From RGIG5612 sp963589005 (GTDB lineage: Bacteria > Bacillota > Clostridia > Lachnospirales > Lachnospiraceae): DNA of 22,098 bases. The notes under the pieces were generated by a model. The model ran no database searches, was not told the origin of the DNA, and was given only the letters and a program-made list of their open reading frames with translations. The number at the start of each line of letters is the position of its first letter. Position 1 is the first letter of the stretch. A program made the position numbers and the translations under genes. The stretch is taken from positions 1-22,098 of the forward strand of contig CAVAJR010000034.1 in NCBI GenBank assembly GCA_963589005.1. Reading direction: 5' to 3'. This document shows, one piece after another, positions 7,608 to 16,190 of the stretch.

Positions 7608-9992
7608 TTAATAATTTCCCTTGCCGTTATTCCACTTCCATGAAGTAATCTCCGGCATATCCACGCCATTATCATTGATATAATTACGGTGCTCCACAAG
7701 TTTATCCTTCATCTGCTGGATCAGGTATGCGCCCTTGTTGCCAAGCTCCGGCAGCAGGTTCACTGCTCCTATAACCAGGCTGAATCTATCCAGTTCATTA
7801 CGGACTCTCATATCGAACGGCGTCGTGATCGTGCCTTCTTCCTTATATCCGCGAACATGGATATTGTTATTGTGTCTTCTGTATGTAAGCTCATGAACAA
7901 GTGTATGATATCCGTGGAATGCAAATAGTATCGGCTTATCCTTGGTAAATATCATATCGAATTCTTCATCCGTCATTCCATGCGGATGCATATTATGCGG
8001 CTGCAGCTTCATAAGATCCACTACATTGACTACCCTTATCTTAAGTTCAGGAAGCTCATGGGTAAGTATGGTTTCTGCTGCCAATGTCTCCAATGTAGGC
8101 GTATCACCGCAGCATGCCATAACTATATCAGGCTCCTGTCCCTGGTCATTGGAAGCCCACTCCCAGATGCCTACACCCTGAGTACAATGCTTAACAGCCT
8201 GCTCCATCGTAAGCCACTGCGGACGCGGATGCTTGCTGGCAACTATCACATTAACATAATTTCTGCTCTTAATGCAATGGTCAAAACAGCTGAGCAGACA
8301 GTTAGCATCCGGTGGAAGATACATTCTTACAACATCCGCCTTCTTGTTGGCAATATGATCCAAAAATCCCGGATCCTGATGTGTAAATCCATTATGATCC
8401 TGCTGCCATACATTTGACGCAAGTATATAATTAAGGGATGCGATATTATGTCTCCAAGGAAGTTCATTGCACGTCTTGAGCCACTTGGCATGTTGCGCCG
8501 CCATTGAGTCAACTATTCTTATAAATGCTTCATAGCTGTTGAAGAATCCATGACGTCCTGTCAGCAAATATCCTTCCAACATGCCCTCGCACATATGCTC
8601 CGAGAGCATGCTGTCCATTACTCGTCCGTCCGGATCCAGGTATTCATCTATACCCTCCGTCTGCGGATCTATGAATCGTCTGCCCGTAACTTCAAATACT
8701 GCCTGCAGCCTGTTGGATGCTGTCTCATCAGGACCGAATATCCTGAAGTTTCTCGAATCCATGTTAAGGCGCATTACTTCCCTTACATAGGTTCCCAGAA
8801 CATACATATCCTGTGCTTCAACACTTCCCGGACCATCAGGGATCTCCTGTGCAAAATTCCTGAAATCCGGAGTTCTCAGATCTTTAAGGAGAAGCCCTCC
8901 ATTGGCATGCGGGTTGGCTCCCATTCTTCTCGTTCCCTTCGGCGGAAAGTCCTTGAGCATCTGAATAGGCTCGCCATTGGCATCGAACAGCTCTTCAGGT
9001 TTATAGCTTCTCAACCAATCCTCCAGAAGCGGCAAATGCTTGTCTGTATCTGCTCCCAACGTAATAGGCACCTGATGTGCTCTCCAGCTGCCTTCAAGTA
9101 CATTGCCGTCTACAACCTTAGGCGCAGTCCAGCCCTTAGGCGTTCTTAAGATGATCATCGGCCATGTTGGTCGCTTAATATTGCCTGATTCACGTGCTTC
9201 CTTCTGGATTTTCCTGATCTTCTTAATTACAGTATCCAGTACAGTTGCCATCTTCTGATGCATTTCCTCTGGGTCACTGCCTTCTACAAAATATGGTTCC
9301 CAACCACAGCCCTTGAAGAAGCATTCCATCTCAGTATGGCTCATTCTTGCGAAAATAGTCGGATTGGCGATCTTGTATCCATTAAGATGAAGTATCGGCA
9401 GTACACATCCGTCAGTGGCAGGATTGATGAATTTATTGCCATGCCAGCTGGTAGCCAGAGGCCCCGTTTCCGCCTCACCGTCGCCAACTACGCAGGCTGC
9501 TATAAGTTCAGGATTATCCAATACTGCGCCAAATGCATGTGCCAGAGAATATCCCAGTTCGCCGCCTTCATGAATGGAGCCCGGAGTCTCCGGTGCCACA
9601 TGACTAGGTATGCCGCCCGGAAATGAGAACTGCTTGAAGAGTTTCTTCATGCCTTCCTTGTCTCTTGTGATATTAGGATATATCTCTGTATAACTTCCGT
9701 CTAACCAGTCCTGTGCCACCATAGCATTTCCGCCGTGTCCCGGACCGGACAAATATATCATATCAAGGTCATTTTTCTTAATCACACGATTTAAGTGAGT
9801 ATAGATAAAGTTCTGTCCCGGACATGTACCCCAGTGGCCTACTATCGTCTTCTTAAGATCATCCTCCTGAAGGTGTCTTTCAAGAAGAGGATCATCCAGA
9901 AGATACAGCTGGCATGCCGTAAGATAATTGGCTGCCCGCCAGTACGCATCAATCTGTTCCAATTCCTTTTTTGATAATGTGTTTTTCAGCAT
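7608..9992 (-). CDS. xfp: Phosphoketolase (xylulose-5-phosphate/fructose-6-phosphate)
   Basis: A 794-residue thiamine-diphosphate enzyme that splits xylulose-5-P, and often fructose-6-P, with phosphate into acetyl-phosphate plus glyceraldehyde-3-P or erythrose-4-P. Family signatures appear in order: VGHWGTCPGQNF (51-62), SGPGHGGNA (82-90), IHEGGELGYSL (140-150), and the ThDP/Mg motif from GDGEAETGP (170-178) to LHLNGYKIAN (201-210). The C-terminal domain (WSSND-like EWASNDQGQEPDIVMACCGD, then FAFHGYHTLVHELTYRR) is intact. Length matches the family (about 790-830). A good ribosome site (AAAGGAGA) precedes the ATG. With ATP made from acetyl-phosphate it would serve pentose or hexose fermentation. 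Whether it prefers X5P or accepts both substrates cannot be told from motifs. Confidence 0.97.
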   Translation of the reverse strand: MLKNTLSKKELEQIDAYWRAANYLTACQLYLLDDPLLERHLQEDDLKKTIVGHWGTCPGQNFIYTHLNRVIKKNDLDMIYLSGPGHGGNAMVAQDWLDGSYTEIYPNITRDKEGMKKLFKQFSFPGGIPSHVAPETPGSIHEGGELGYSLAHAFGAVLDNPELIAACVVGDGEAETGPLATSWHGNKFINPATDGCVLPILHLNGYKIANPTIFARMSHTEMECFFKGCGWEPYFVEGSDPEEMHQKMATVLDTVIKKIRKIQKEARESGNIKRPTWPMIILRTPKGWTAPKVVDGNVLEGSWRAHQVPITLGADTDKHLPLLEDWLRSYKPEELFDANGEPIQMLKDFPPKGTRRMGANPHANGGLLLKDLRTPDFRNFAQEIPDGPGSVEAQDMYVLGTYVREVMRLNMDSRNFRIFGPDETASNRLQAVFEVTGRRFIDPQTEGIDEYLDPDGRVMDSMLSEHMCEGMLEGYLLTGRHGFFNSYEAFIRIVDSMAAQHAKWLKTCNELPWRHNIASLNYILASNVWQQDHNGFTHQDPGFLDHIANKKADVVRMYLPPDANCLLSCFDHCIKSRNYVNVIVASKHPRPQWLTMEQAVKHCTQGVGIWEWASNDQGQEPDIVMACCGDTPTLETLAAETILTHELPELKIRVVNVVDLMKLQPHNMHPHGMTDEEFDMIFTKDKPILFAFHGYHTLVHELTYRRHNNNIHVRGYKEEGTITTPFDMRVRNELDRFSLVIGAVNLLPELGNKGAYLIQQMKDKLVEHRNYINDNGVDMPEITSWKWNNGKGNY

Positions 9993-10022
9993 ATGTAACC
10001 TGTCTCCTTTCTACTCGACATT

Positions 10023-10052
10023 GTATTATCCCCACATGATCCTTGCATTGAA
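10023..10052 (-). promoter_or_regulatory. Possible xfp promoter
   Basis: On the minus strand TTCAAT (10052-10047), 18 bases, TAATAC (10028-10023), predicting a short leader of about 24 bases that contains the Shine-Dalgarno of xfp. The match is moderate. Confidence 0.4.
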
Positions 10053-10136
10053 CAAAGATGTCTGATTTACACTTCTTATTCGTGTGAATGTGTTCCCCAC
10101 AGATTTTGTTTGATAGAAGCGATATTTTCTGCTTTA

Positions 10137-10174
10137 TAAAACAGTCACGCTTATCCATGTAAGGACAGCGTGAC
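10137..10174 (-). terminator. Rho-independent terminator after ppdK
   Basis: Arms GTCACGC (10144-10150) and GCGTGAC (10168-10174), with an inner TCC/GGA stem, are followed on the minus strand by TGTTTTAT. It sits 40 bases beyond the ppdK stop and separates ppdK from xfp. On the plus strand the hairpin is also followed by a T run (CATTTTTG), so it may work both ways. Confidence 0.7.
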
Positions 10175-10213
10175 CATTTTTGTTGCTTTATAACCGTAAG
10201 GATAGAATTCCTT

Positions 10214-12847
10214 TTATTGTTTTTCTTTGATCGCTGCCTGTGCTGCTGCCAACCTTGCGATAGGTACTCTGAATGGTGAGCATGATACATAGTCAAGTCC
10301 TAATTCATGACAGAACTCAACAGATGTCGGATCGCCGCCATGCTCGCCGCAGATACCTACATGAAGCTGAGGATTAACCGGTTTACCCAGATCAATCGCC
10401 ATCTTCATGAGCTTGCCTACACCCTTTCTGTCAAGTCTTGCAAACGGATCATTCTCGAAGATCTTCTGATCATAGTACGAATTCATAAACTTGCCAGAAT
10501 CATCACGGCTGAAGCCAAATGTCATCTGTGTCAGGTCGTTGGTACCGAAGCAGAAGAAGTCAGCATTTGCCGCAATCTCATCAGCTACGAGGCATGCTCT
10601 AGGAATCTCGATCATTGTACCTACAAGGTAGTTAAGCTCAATACCTGCTGCCTTAAGTTCGGCATCAGCTGTCTCAACTACGATCTTCTTAACAAAATTA
10701 TACTCTTTAGACTCGCATGTAAGAGGGATCATGATCTCCGGCTCAACCTTAATGCCCTTCCTGATAACATTAATAGCTGCCTTAATGATAGCTCTCGTCT
10801 GCATTCTTGCGATCTCAGGATATGTAACCGCCAGACGGCATCCTCGATGACCCATCATAGGGTTAAATTCCTTGAGAGAATTAATGATATTCTTAACTAC
10901 TTCTACACTCTTGCCCTGTGCTGCGGCAAGCGCCTCAATATCAGCTTCCTCAGTAGGAACAAATTCATGAAGAGGCGGATCCAGGAATCTTATAGTTACC
11001 GGATATCCCTCAAGGGCTTCGAAGAGTTTCTCGAAGTCGTCCTGCTGATATGGTTCAATCTTGGCCAGTGCAATCTCTCTTTCTTCAACTGTATCTGAGC
11101 AAATCATCTCTCTGAATGCTGCGATTCTCTCAGGATCGAAGAACATATGCTCTGTACGGCACAATCCGATGCCTTCTGCTCCCAGCTCACGTGCCTTCCT
11201 TGCATCGGTTGGTGTATCGGCATTTGTTCTTACTTTAAGCTTTCTGAAGCTGTCTGCCCATGCCATGATACGTCCGAATTCACCTGCAATTGTTGCATCT
11301 ACTGTAGGGATCACTCCGTCATATATATTGCCTGTTGAACCGTCGATTGAGATAAAGTCACCCTCGTTATATGTCTTGCCAGCCAGTGTAAAATGCTTAT
11401 TCTCCTCGTCCATTGCGATCTCACCGCAGCCGGATACACAGCATTTGCCCATGCCTCGTGCAACTACTGCTGCATGAGAGGTCATGCCGCCTCTTACTGT
11501 AAGGATGCCCTGCGCAGCCTTCATGCCTGTGATATCTTCAGGTGATGTCTCTAGTCTTACAAGTACCACCTTCTCACCGCGTTCATTCCATGCTTCTGCA
11601 TCATCAGCTGTAAATACAACTTTGCCGCATGCTGCACCAGGTGATGCGCCAAGGCCCTTGCCTATCGGCGTTGCCTTCTTAAGGCTGGCTGCATCGAACT
11701 GAGGATGAAGCAATGTATCCAGATTTCGAGGATCGATCATAAGCACCGCCTCTTCAGGTGTCTTCATGCCCTCATCAACGAGGTCACATGCGATCTTAAG
11801 AGCCGCCTGAGCCGTTCTCTTACCATTTCGGCACTGAAGCATATAGAGCTTGCCATTTTCAACGGTAAATTCCATATCCTGCATGTCATGATAATGCTTT
11901 TCGAGCACATCGCATACATTAACGAATTCTGCATATGCCTCAGGAAACTGATCTGCCATCTGCGCGATCGGCATAGGAGTACGAACACCGGCAACAACAT
12001 CCTCACCCTGTGCATTTATAAGGAACTCGCCCATGAGCTTCTTCTCGCCTGTAGCAGGGTCACGTGTAAATGCAACGCCTGTGCCTGAATTATTATTAAG
12101 ATTACCGAATACCATAGGCATAACATTAACTGCTGTACCCCATGAATACGGAATGTCATTGTCTCTTCTGTAAACATTGGCTCTTGGATTGTCCCATGAA
12201 CGGAATACCGCTCTGATCGCTTCATAGAGCTGAACCTTAGGATCTGACGGGAAATCCTCACCTATCTGTTTCTTATATTCTGCCTTGAATTGCTGAGCCA
12301 ATTCCTTAAGGTCCGCTGCAGTAAGATCAAGATCATATGCAACGCCTTTTTCTTCTTTCATCTTGTCAATGAGCTGTTCGAAGTATTTCTTGCCTACTTC
12401 CATAACAACATCTGAGAACATCTGAATGAATCGGCGATATGAATCATATACGAATCTCTCGAACTTAGGATCAGGGTTGCCTGCTATCATAGCTGCTACA
12501 ACGTCATCATTAAGTCCAAGATTAAGGATTGTGTCCATCATGCCTGGCATGGAGGCTCTGGCACCTGAACGGACTGAAACAAGAAGCGGATTCTTAAGAT
12601 CTCCGAATTTCTTGCCGTTGATCTCTTCCATCTTCTCAACATTTGCCATGATCTCAGCCATAATCTCATCATTAATGGCCTTATCATCCTCATAATACTG
12701 AGTGCATGCTTCTGTAGATATTGTAAACCCTTGCGGAACCGGAAGACCAATATTAGTCATTTCTGCAAGATTTGCGCCCTTTCCACCAAGCAGCTCACGC
12801 ATGGAAGCGTTGCCTTCCGAAAACAGGTAACAATATTTCTTACTCAT
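10214..12847 (-). CDS. ppdK: Pyruvate, phosphate dikinase
   Basis: An 877-residue PPDK interconverting pyruvate + ATP + Pi and PEP + AMP + PPi. In anaerobes it often runs as a PPi-linked glycolytic pyruvate kinase or in PEP synthesis. The N-terminal ATP-grasp part begins KYCYLFSEGNASMRELLGGKGANLAEM. The swivelling phosphohistidine domain has GGMTSHAAVVARGMGK with H458. The C-terminal PEP/pyruvate barrel has GTMIEIPRACLVADEIA, FCFGTNDLTQMTFGFSRDD, and GICGEHGGDPTS with catalytic C833, ending SPFRVPIARLAAAQA. Both active residues and the full length (usually about 875) are present. A strong AGGAGGAG ribosome site lies five bases before the ATG. It has its own promoter and terminator, so it looks monocistronic. 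Confidence 0.98.
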   Translation of the reverse strand: MSKKYCYLFSEGNASMRELLGGKGANLAEMTNIGLPVPQGFTISTEACTQYYEDDKAINDEIMAEIMANVEKMEEINGKKFGDLKNPLLVSVRSGARASMPGMMDTILNLGLNDDVVAAMIAGNPDPKFERFVYDSYRRFIQMFSDVVMEVGKKYFEQLIDKMKEEKGVAYDLDLTAADLKELAQQFKAEYKKQIGEDFPSDPKVQLYEAIRAVFRSWDNPRANVYRRDNDIPYSWGTAVNVMPMVFGNLNNNSGTGVAFTRDPATGEKKLMGEFLINAQGEDVVAGVRTPMPIAQMADQFPEAYAEFVNVCDVLEKHYHDMQDMEFTVENGKLYMLQCRNGKRTAQAALKIACDLVDEGMKTPEEAVLMIDPRNLDTLLHPQFDAASLKKATPIGKGLGASPGAACGKVVFTADDAEAWNERGEKVVLVRLETSPEDITGMKAAQGILTVRGGMTSHAAVVARGMGKCCVSGCGEIAMDEENKHFTLAGKTYNEGDFISIDGSTGNIYDGVIPTVDATIAGEFGRIMAWADSFRKLKVRTNADTPTDARKARELGAEGIGLCRTEHMFFDPERIAAFREMICSDTVEEREIALAKIEPYQQDDFEKLFEALEGYPVTIRFLDPPLHEFVPTEEADIEALAAAQGKSVEVVKNIINSLKEFNPMMGHRGCRLAVTYPEIARMQTRAIIKAAINVIRKGIKVEPEIMIPLTCESKEYNFVKKIVVETADAELKAAGIELNYLVGTMIEIPRACLVADEIAANADFFCFGTNDLTQMTFGFSRDDSGKFMNSYYDQKIFENDPFARLDRKGVGKLMKMAIDLGKPVNPQLHVGICGEHGGDPTSVEFCHELGLDYVSCSPFRVPIARLAAAQAAIKEKQ

Positions 12848-12903
12848 ATCCTACTCCTCCTAATATAAGTATTTTTTATACATCTCTTTTTTGAACCCAC
12901 AGA

Positions 12904-12912
12904 ATTATAACA
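12904..12912 (-). promoter_or_regulatory. ppdK promoter, extended -10
   Basis: The minus strand reads TGT-TATAAT, a perfect -10 hexamer with an extended TG element. No convincing -35 is seen 17 bases upstream. The implied leader is about 50 bases and contains the AGGAGGAG site. Confidence 0.6.
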
Positions 12913-13024
12913 TATCCGTATTTTGTCTACTATTGAACAAATGCTGAAAATAGCTTGTTTTTTTGCGTTTTTATATAAATGTTTACTATATTTTTGTGCA
13001 AACTTCATACATTTCGTGTTCTTT

Positions 13025-13042
13025 TGTGTACTTAGTGTGTAC
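13025..13042. repeat. Direct repeat TGTGTAC, 11 bases apart, upstream of ppdK
   Basis: TGTGTAC occurs at 13025-13031 and 13036-13042, one helical turn apart, about 120 bases upstream of the ppdK -10. It could be a regulator site. The remainder of the 12913-13105 stretch shows no gene and only AT-rich sequence. Confidence 0.3.
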
Positions 13043-13105
13043 AAAGCCATGTCCTGGGTCAATATTGCTGATACTGTTTTATGCCATTGCTCCTTATTAT
13101 CATAA

Positions 13106-13172
13106 AAATCGCCTGGAGGCCATATACCCAGATCAAGCGCTGCTGCATGAGTATATGATCCTCAGACGATTT
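13106..13172 (-). terminator. Long hairpin terminator of the CAT-methyltransferase-AEC operon
   Basis: Arms 13151-13172 and 13106-13127 pair over 22 positions around a 23-base loop. Read as minus-strand RNA there are 17 Watson-Crick pairs, three G-U pairs and only two mismatches, and the hairpin is followed by GCGATTTTTAT. Read on the plus strand, the G-U pairs become A-C mismatches, so the structure belongs to the minus transcript. It begins 43 bases after the AEC stop. Confidence 0.75.
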
Positions 13173-13214
13173 ATGCGTTAGTATGCGATTTTTCAGCAGA
13201 AGGTTTCACTCTGC

Positions 13215-14135
13215 CTACAGATATAACATTACCAAATAGATTATAGGTATTGTTACCAGTGACAGCACTGTCATCATTGCGCTGCAGCTTGTGGCATTTT
13301 CGGCGTCAGCATCGTAGGCGATGGCTGTCATGCCCACAACCGAGGCTGTAGGCATACCGATATAGATGCACAAAACATTAGTCAAAAGCGTATCTCCCAG
13401 CGTCACCTTGAATATAAAATACGCCGCAATCGGATATACCAGGAGTCTCAAAAATGACAGCACGTATATTCTCTTCTTGCTGAATACTTCCTTCAACGGA
13501 TATGCCGCAACTGTGCTTCCGATGATGATCATGGACAAGGGCGATGTAATGCTTCCCACAAATGCTATCGGAGACGTAACAACCTCCGGCAGATCTATCT
13601 GCAGCAGGAATATTATCATCGCAATAATAATGCTGATTATTCCTGTATTTATAAGCTTCTTAGGAGAGAACTTGCCCTGACCGCTGCCGCTGCTCATGAT
13701 CAGATAAAATCCATAGCTGAAGAAAAACAGATTAAAATGAATATTAAGCAGTGCTATATAAAATACTCCCGTGCTCCCGTACAATGCCTCTGCCAGCGGT
13801 ATACCCAGGAAGCTGACATTGCCAAATATCATTGCCGCCTGATATACGCCTCTTGATGATTTTGGTGCCTTCATGAGACGCGTGATCAGAATCGCCAGAA
13901 CTATCAATACCGCATAAACAGCGAATCCCACCCACAGAAGCGTCAGTGCATTTTGAAATTCACTGTTGTCCATTGATACAATGCTGTTAAACAAAAGACA
14001 TGGCGCTGTAATATGTATTATCAGCGACGACATTGCCTTATTAGACTCCGGGTTTAAAATATTGATCTTCTTAAGAAAAAATCCGATAGCCATGGCAACC
14101 AGGATTTTGACCATTGTTACAATAAGTGCATTCAT
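13215..14135 (-). CDS. AEC (auxin efflux carrier) family permease
   Basis: A 306-residue, very hydrophobic protein with about ten membrane helices in two halves of five, as in the AEC/BASS-like fold. The start MNALIVTMVKILVAMAIGFFLKK and the following SSLIIHITAPCLLFNSIVSM are typical of AEC permeases. GNVSFLGIPLAEALYG in the middle and IYIGMPTASVVGMTAIAYDAD near the end match the conserved crossover segments. Characterised bacterial members move malate, malonate or other carboxylates; the substrate here cannot be told. Its ATG overlaps the methyltransferase stop (ATGA at 14135-14132), and it is the last gene of a three-gene operon closed by a strong hairpin. Confidence 0.88.
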   Translation of the reverse strand: MNALIVTMVKILVAMAIGFFLKKINILNPESNKAMSSLIIHITAPCLLFNSIVSMDNSEFQNALTLLWVGFAVYAVLIVLAILITRLMKAPKSSRGVYQAAMIFGNVSFLGIPLAEALYGSTGVFYIALLNIHFNLFFFSYGFYLIMSSGSGQGKFSPKKLINTGIISIIIAMIIFLLQIDLPEVVTSPIAFVGSITSPLSMIIIGSTVAAYPLKEVFSKKRIYVLSFLRLLVYPIAAYFIFKVTLGDTLLTNVLCIYIGMPTASVVGMTAIAYDADAENATSCSAMMTVLSLVTIPIIYLVMLYL

Positions 14136-15049
14136 TGATTTTCACCGTTCCATCTTCCGGCTGCGCCGCATGGCAGTATGAGACCATTTGATTTTACCGG
14201 AAGTCCCACTTCATCAGATTCAACATGTCCGCCGAACTCAGACTTAACCGCAGTCTCTATCATATATGTAAGAACTGCAGGCTGCAGACCTGTAGTATAT
14301 GAATTGACCAGGAAGAATAATGCATCTTCTTTCAACAGCTTGCTGCAGATCTTAATAAGATTGAAGATATTGTCCTCTATCTTCCATATCTCGCCCTTAG
14401 GTCCTCGTCCGTATGATGGAGGATCCATGATGATGCCATCGTATCTGTTGCCCCGTCTTATCTCCCGCTCTACCAGCTTCTGGCAGTCATCTACAAGCCA
14501 TCTGGTCTGCATCTCGTCAATGTTGGAGCTTTTGGCATTTTCTTTGGCCCACGTTACCATACCTTTAGATGCGTCAACATGTGTTACATGCGCTCCGGCT
14601 GCTGCGGCTGCACATGTAGCTCCGCCCGTGTATGCAAAAAGATTCAATACCTTAACAGATGTACCATTGCCGCCGGATGCCAGCTCCTTTTTTATTTTCT
14701 TGTCTATAAGAGAAGAAAACCATTCCCAGTTGGCTGCCTGTTCAGGAAATAATCCTGTATGTTTGAAGCTAAATGGCTTCAGATTGAAGGTCAGCGTTTT
14801 ATTGACGCTCCTTAGATCATAATCAATGCTCCACTGCTGCGGCAGGTCAAAAAATTCCCACTCGCCGCCGCCTTTATTAGACCTGTGATAGTGAGCATTT
14901 ATTTTCTTCCACTCAGGTATCTTCTTAGGTGTATCCCACAGAACCTGCGGATCCGGCCGCAGCAGATTATAACCGCCCCAGCTTTCGAGCTTCTCACCGC
15001 AGGATGTGTCCAAAACCTCATATTCCTTCCAATTATCAGCTACCCACAT
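14132..15049 (-). CDS. Class I SAM-dependent methyltransferase (COG1092/RlmI-like)
   Basis: A 305-residue Rossmann-fold methyltransferase. Motif I is VLNLFAYTGGATCAAAAAGA (134-153), motif II is THVDASKGM (156-164), and the substrate-site motif DPPSYGRG (209-216) is typical of rRNA cytosine/guanine methyltransferases of the RlmI/RlmK type. The N-terminal 100 residues (WGGYNLLRPDPQVLW, HYHRSNKGGGEW) lack a PUA domain. The start chosen is the ATG at 15049, one base after the CAT stop, because GGAGGTTTAAAATG gives a well-placed ribosome site that uses the end of the CAT gene. A start further upstream would overlap CAT by 38 bases without a ribosome site. The actual RNA target is unknown; COG1092 members are often annotated only as rRNA methyltransferases. 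Confidence 0.87.
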   Translation of the reverse strand: MWVADNWKEYEVLDTSCGEKLESWGGYNLLRPDPQVLWDTPKKIPEWKKINAHYHRSNKGGGEWEFFDLPQQWSIDYDLRSVNKTLTFNLKPFSFKHTGLFPEQAANWEWFSSLIDKKIKKELASGGNGTSVKVLNLFAYTGGATCAAAAAGAHVTHVDASKGMVTWAKENAKSSNIDEMQTRWLVDDCQKLVEREIRRGNRYDGIIMDPPSYGRGPKGEIWKIEDNIFNLIKICSKLLKEDALFFLVNSYTTGLQPAVLTYMIETAVKSEFGGHVESDEVGLPVKSNGLILPCGAAGRWNGENQ

Positions 15050-15050
15050 T

Positions 15051-15725
15051 TTAAACCTCCAGTTCGTTGCAAGCCTGCTGCAGTCCATTGTAAAATCTGC
15101 CTACATGACTGCCATCCATAAGCCCATGGTGAGTCTGGTTAGACAGCGGCATCCAGATTTTCGAAGGATCAACAGGATCTTTGAAATATTTGCCAAATGA
15201 AATCTTAGGGGCATTATCCATACCGTCATGAATAACTGTTCTGATAAATCCCGTATATTGCACCCACGGAACTGACGTATAATTGATTATATCAATATTA
15301 GAGCCAATCACCTCTGACAGCGACACCGGCTCCGCCTTCATCTGTGCCTCGTGAGTCTTCCTGCAGAACTCAACGATGTCATCGCACGGCCACGGTCCTT
15401 CTCCGATCACAAATATATCATTGCCCGGAACGATATGATTAACCAGCGGTCTGGTATGGTCAATTATAAATGGCTTGCCGTCAACAAATCGATATCTGTA
15501 ATTAGGAATACTGTCTGCCATCTTATTGCACAGGTATACCATTACCAGATTAAATGAAATGCCATGTTTCCGGGCGAATGCTAACGGCTTGGTTACATCT
15601 ATATTGGCCGTAATTACGATATACGGAAAATCAGTTCCGAGATAATAATTAAAAAGCTTCGCTCTGTTCCAGTTTTTCAGATCGATCCACTCAATGGAGT
15701 TGTTTTTCTCATCATAAAAACTCAT
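15051..15725 (-). CDS. CatA-like O-acetyltransferase (chloramphenicol acetyltransferase family)
   Basis: A 224-residue protein matching the type A CAT trimer fold. The catalytic motif QTHHGLMDGSHVGRF has H200 and D204 in the HxxxDG pattern, and the preceding IWMPLSNQ matches the CAT 'lP(L/I)(A/S)xQ' strand. The N-terminus has YFNYY-like LFNYYLG and SFNLVMVYLCNKMADSIPNYRYR, also family-typical. It would transfer acetyl from acetyl-CoA to a hydroxyl. Real chloramphenicol resistance is not proven, since many chromosomal clostridial CAT homologues have unknown acceptors. First gene of the operon with a methyltransferase and an AEC permease, and its 3' end carries the methyltransferase ribosome site. 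It is preceded by GAAGGGAA and a leader with alternative hairpins. Confidence 0.88.
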   Translation of the reverse strand: MSFYDEKNNSIEWIDLKNWNRAKLFNYYLGTDFPYIVITANIDVTKPLAFARKHGISFNLVMVYLCNKMADSIPNYRYRFVDGKPFIIDHTRPLVNHIVPGNDIFVIGEGPWPCDDIVEFCRKTHEAQMKAEPVSLSEVIGSNIDIINYTSVPWVQYTGFIRTVIHDGMDNAPKISFGKYFKDPVDPSKIWMPLSNQTHHGLMDGSHVGRFYNGLQQACNELEV

Positions 15726-15761
15726 GTTTTAAGTTCCCTTCGTTATACTTAAAATGTCTCA

Positions 15762-15797
15762 GTCAGCTGCTATCTGCAATTGGTAAGCTGACAGATA
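15762..15797 (-). promoter_or_regulatory. Alternative hairpins in the CAT leader
   Basis: GTCAGCT (15762-15768) can pair with AGCTGAC (15786-15792). TATCTG (15771-15776) can instead pair with CAGATA (15792-15797). The right-hand arms share base 15792 and the left arms are nested, so the two folds exclude each other. The structure lies 37-72 bases upstream of the CAT ATG. Attenuation is possible but unproven. Confidence 0.3.
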
Positions 15798-15865
15798 TTA
15801 GTGGGTCGTGCTTACATGGATATTCGGCAGATGAGCATGCATAGGCATTCTTTAGATGCATATAT

Positions 15866-15895
15866 CAATTATGTATTTTTCTGAAAACATAATTG
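15866..15895. repeat. Perfect 9-base inverted repeat in the divergent region
   Basis: CAATTATGT (15866-15874) and ACATAATTG (15887-15895) are perfectly inverted around 12 bases. The repeat lies between the divergent CAT operon and the dehydrogenase leader. It could be an operator or a small terminator. Confidence 0.45.
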
Positions 15896-16016
15896 GTAAA
15901 TATATCACAATAAACATCATCTTGACAATAAAACGGATGGATTTACAACCTGCGTTGATTATGGCTGATTTTACACGATTCATGTACCCCGGATGTCCCT
16001 TATGGTACCGGATATA

Positions 16017-16045
16017 TTGGTAAACTCAGGCTGCATGTTAACCAA
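16017..16045. repeat. Inverted repeat just upstream of a TTGACA box
   Basis: TTGGTAAAC (16017-16025) and GTTAACCAA (16037-16045) match at eight of nine positions around an 11-base centre. It ends three bases before TTGACA (16049-16054), a position suited to a regulator of the dehydrogenase promoter. Confidence 0.4.
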
Positions 16046-16048
16046 TTA

Positions 16049-16091
16049 TTGACAAATTATTAGGATTCGTAAATTAGTTCATTAATATAAT
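16049..16091 (+). promoter_or_regulatory. Promoter region of the dehydrogenase leader transcript
   Basis: It holds a perfect -35 TTGACA (16049-16054) with only a poor -10 (AATTAG) at 17 bases, and a perfect -10 TATAAT (16086-16091) without a -35. Either would start a transcript between about 16084 and 16098, giving a leader of about 300 bases before the dehydrogenase ATG. Confidence 0.45.
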
Positions 16092-16160
16092 TGATTTGTT
16101 ACAGCAATAGTTGTATATTTCTATTCGTTGTTTTAAGGAACATCGAGCCGGCCGGCATGT

Positions 16161-16181
16161 ATGAAAAATCCGAGTAGGTGA
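16161..16181 (+). CDS. Possible leader mini-ORF a1 (MKNPSR)
   Basis: Six codons ending AGG-TGA, the stop lying inside the B1 loop. A second ATG at 16157 gives MYEKSE ending at TAG of the same loop. The TAAGGAA at 16134-16140 is too far upstream unless the GCC-ggcc-GGC mini-hairpin (16147-16156) folds the gap away. Speculative. Confidence 0.2.
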   Translation: MKNPSR

Positions 16182-16190
16182 CGGATTTTC

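Noticed and set aside
8550..9149. Long plus-strand open frame opposite phosphoketolase
   Set aside because: It is antisense to a fully conserved enzyme, has no recognisable motif and no ribosome site. It arises from the codon bias of xfp.
9949..10296. Minus-strand open frame between ppdK and xfp
   Set aside because: It overlaps the ppdK end and the xfp start, runs through the terminator hairpin, and has no ribosome site or family pattern.
10307..11098. 263-codon plus-strand open frame opposite ppdK
   Set aside because: A shadow of PPDK codons; the protein has a low-complexity Cys/Leu/Arg composition and no domain pattern.
12923..13181. Small plus-strand genes between ppdK and the AEC gene
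   Set aside because: The open frames are hydrophobic by AT-richness, lack ribosome sites and overlap the ppdK promoter and the operon terminator.
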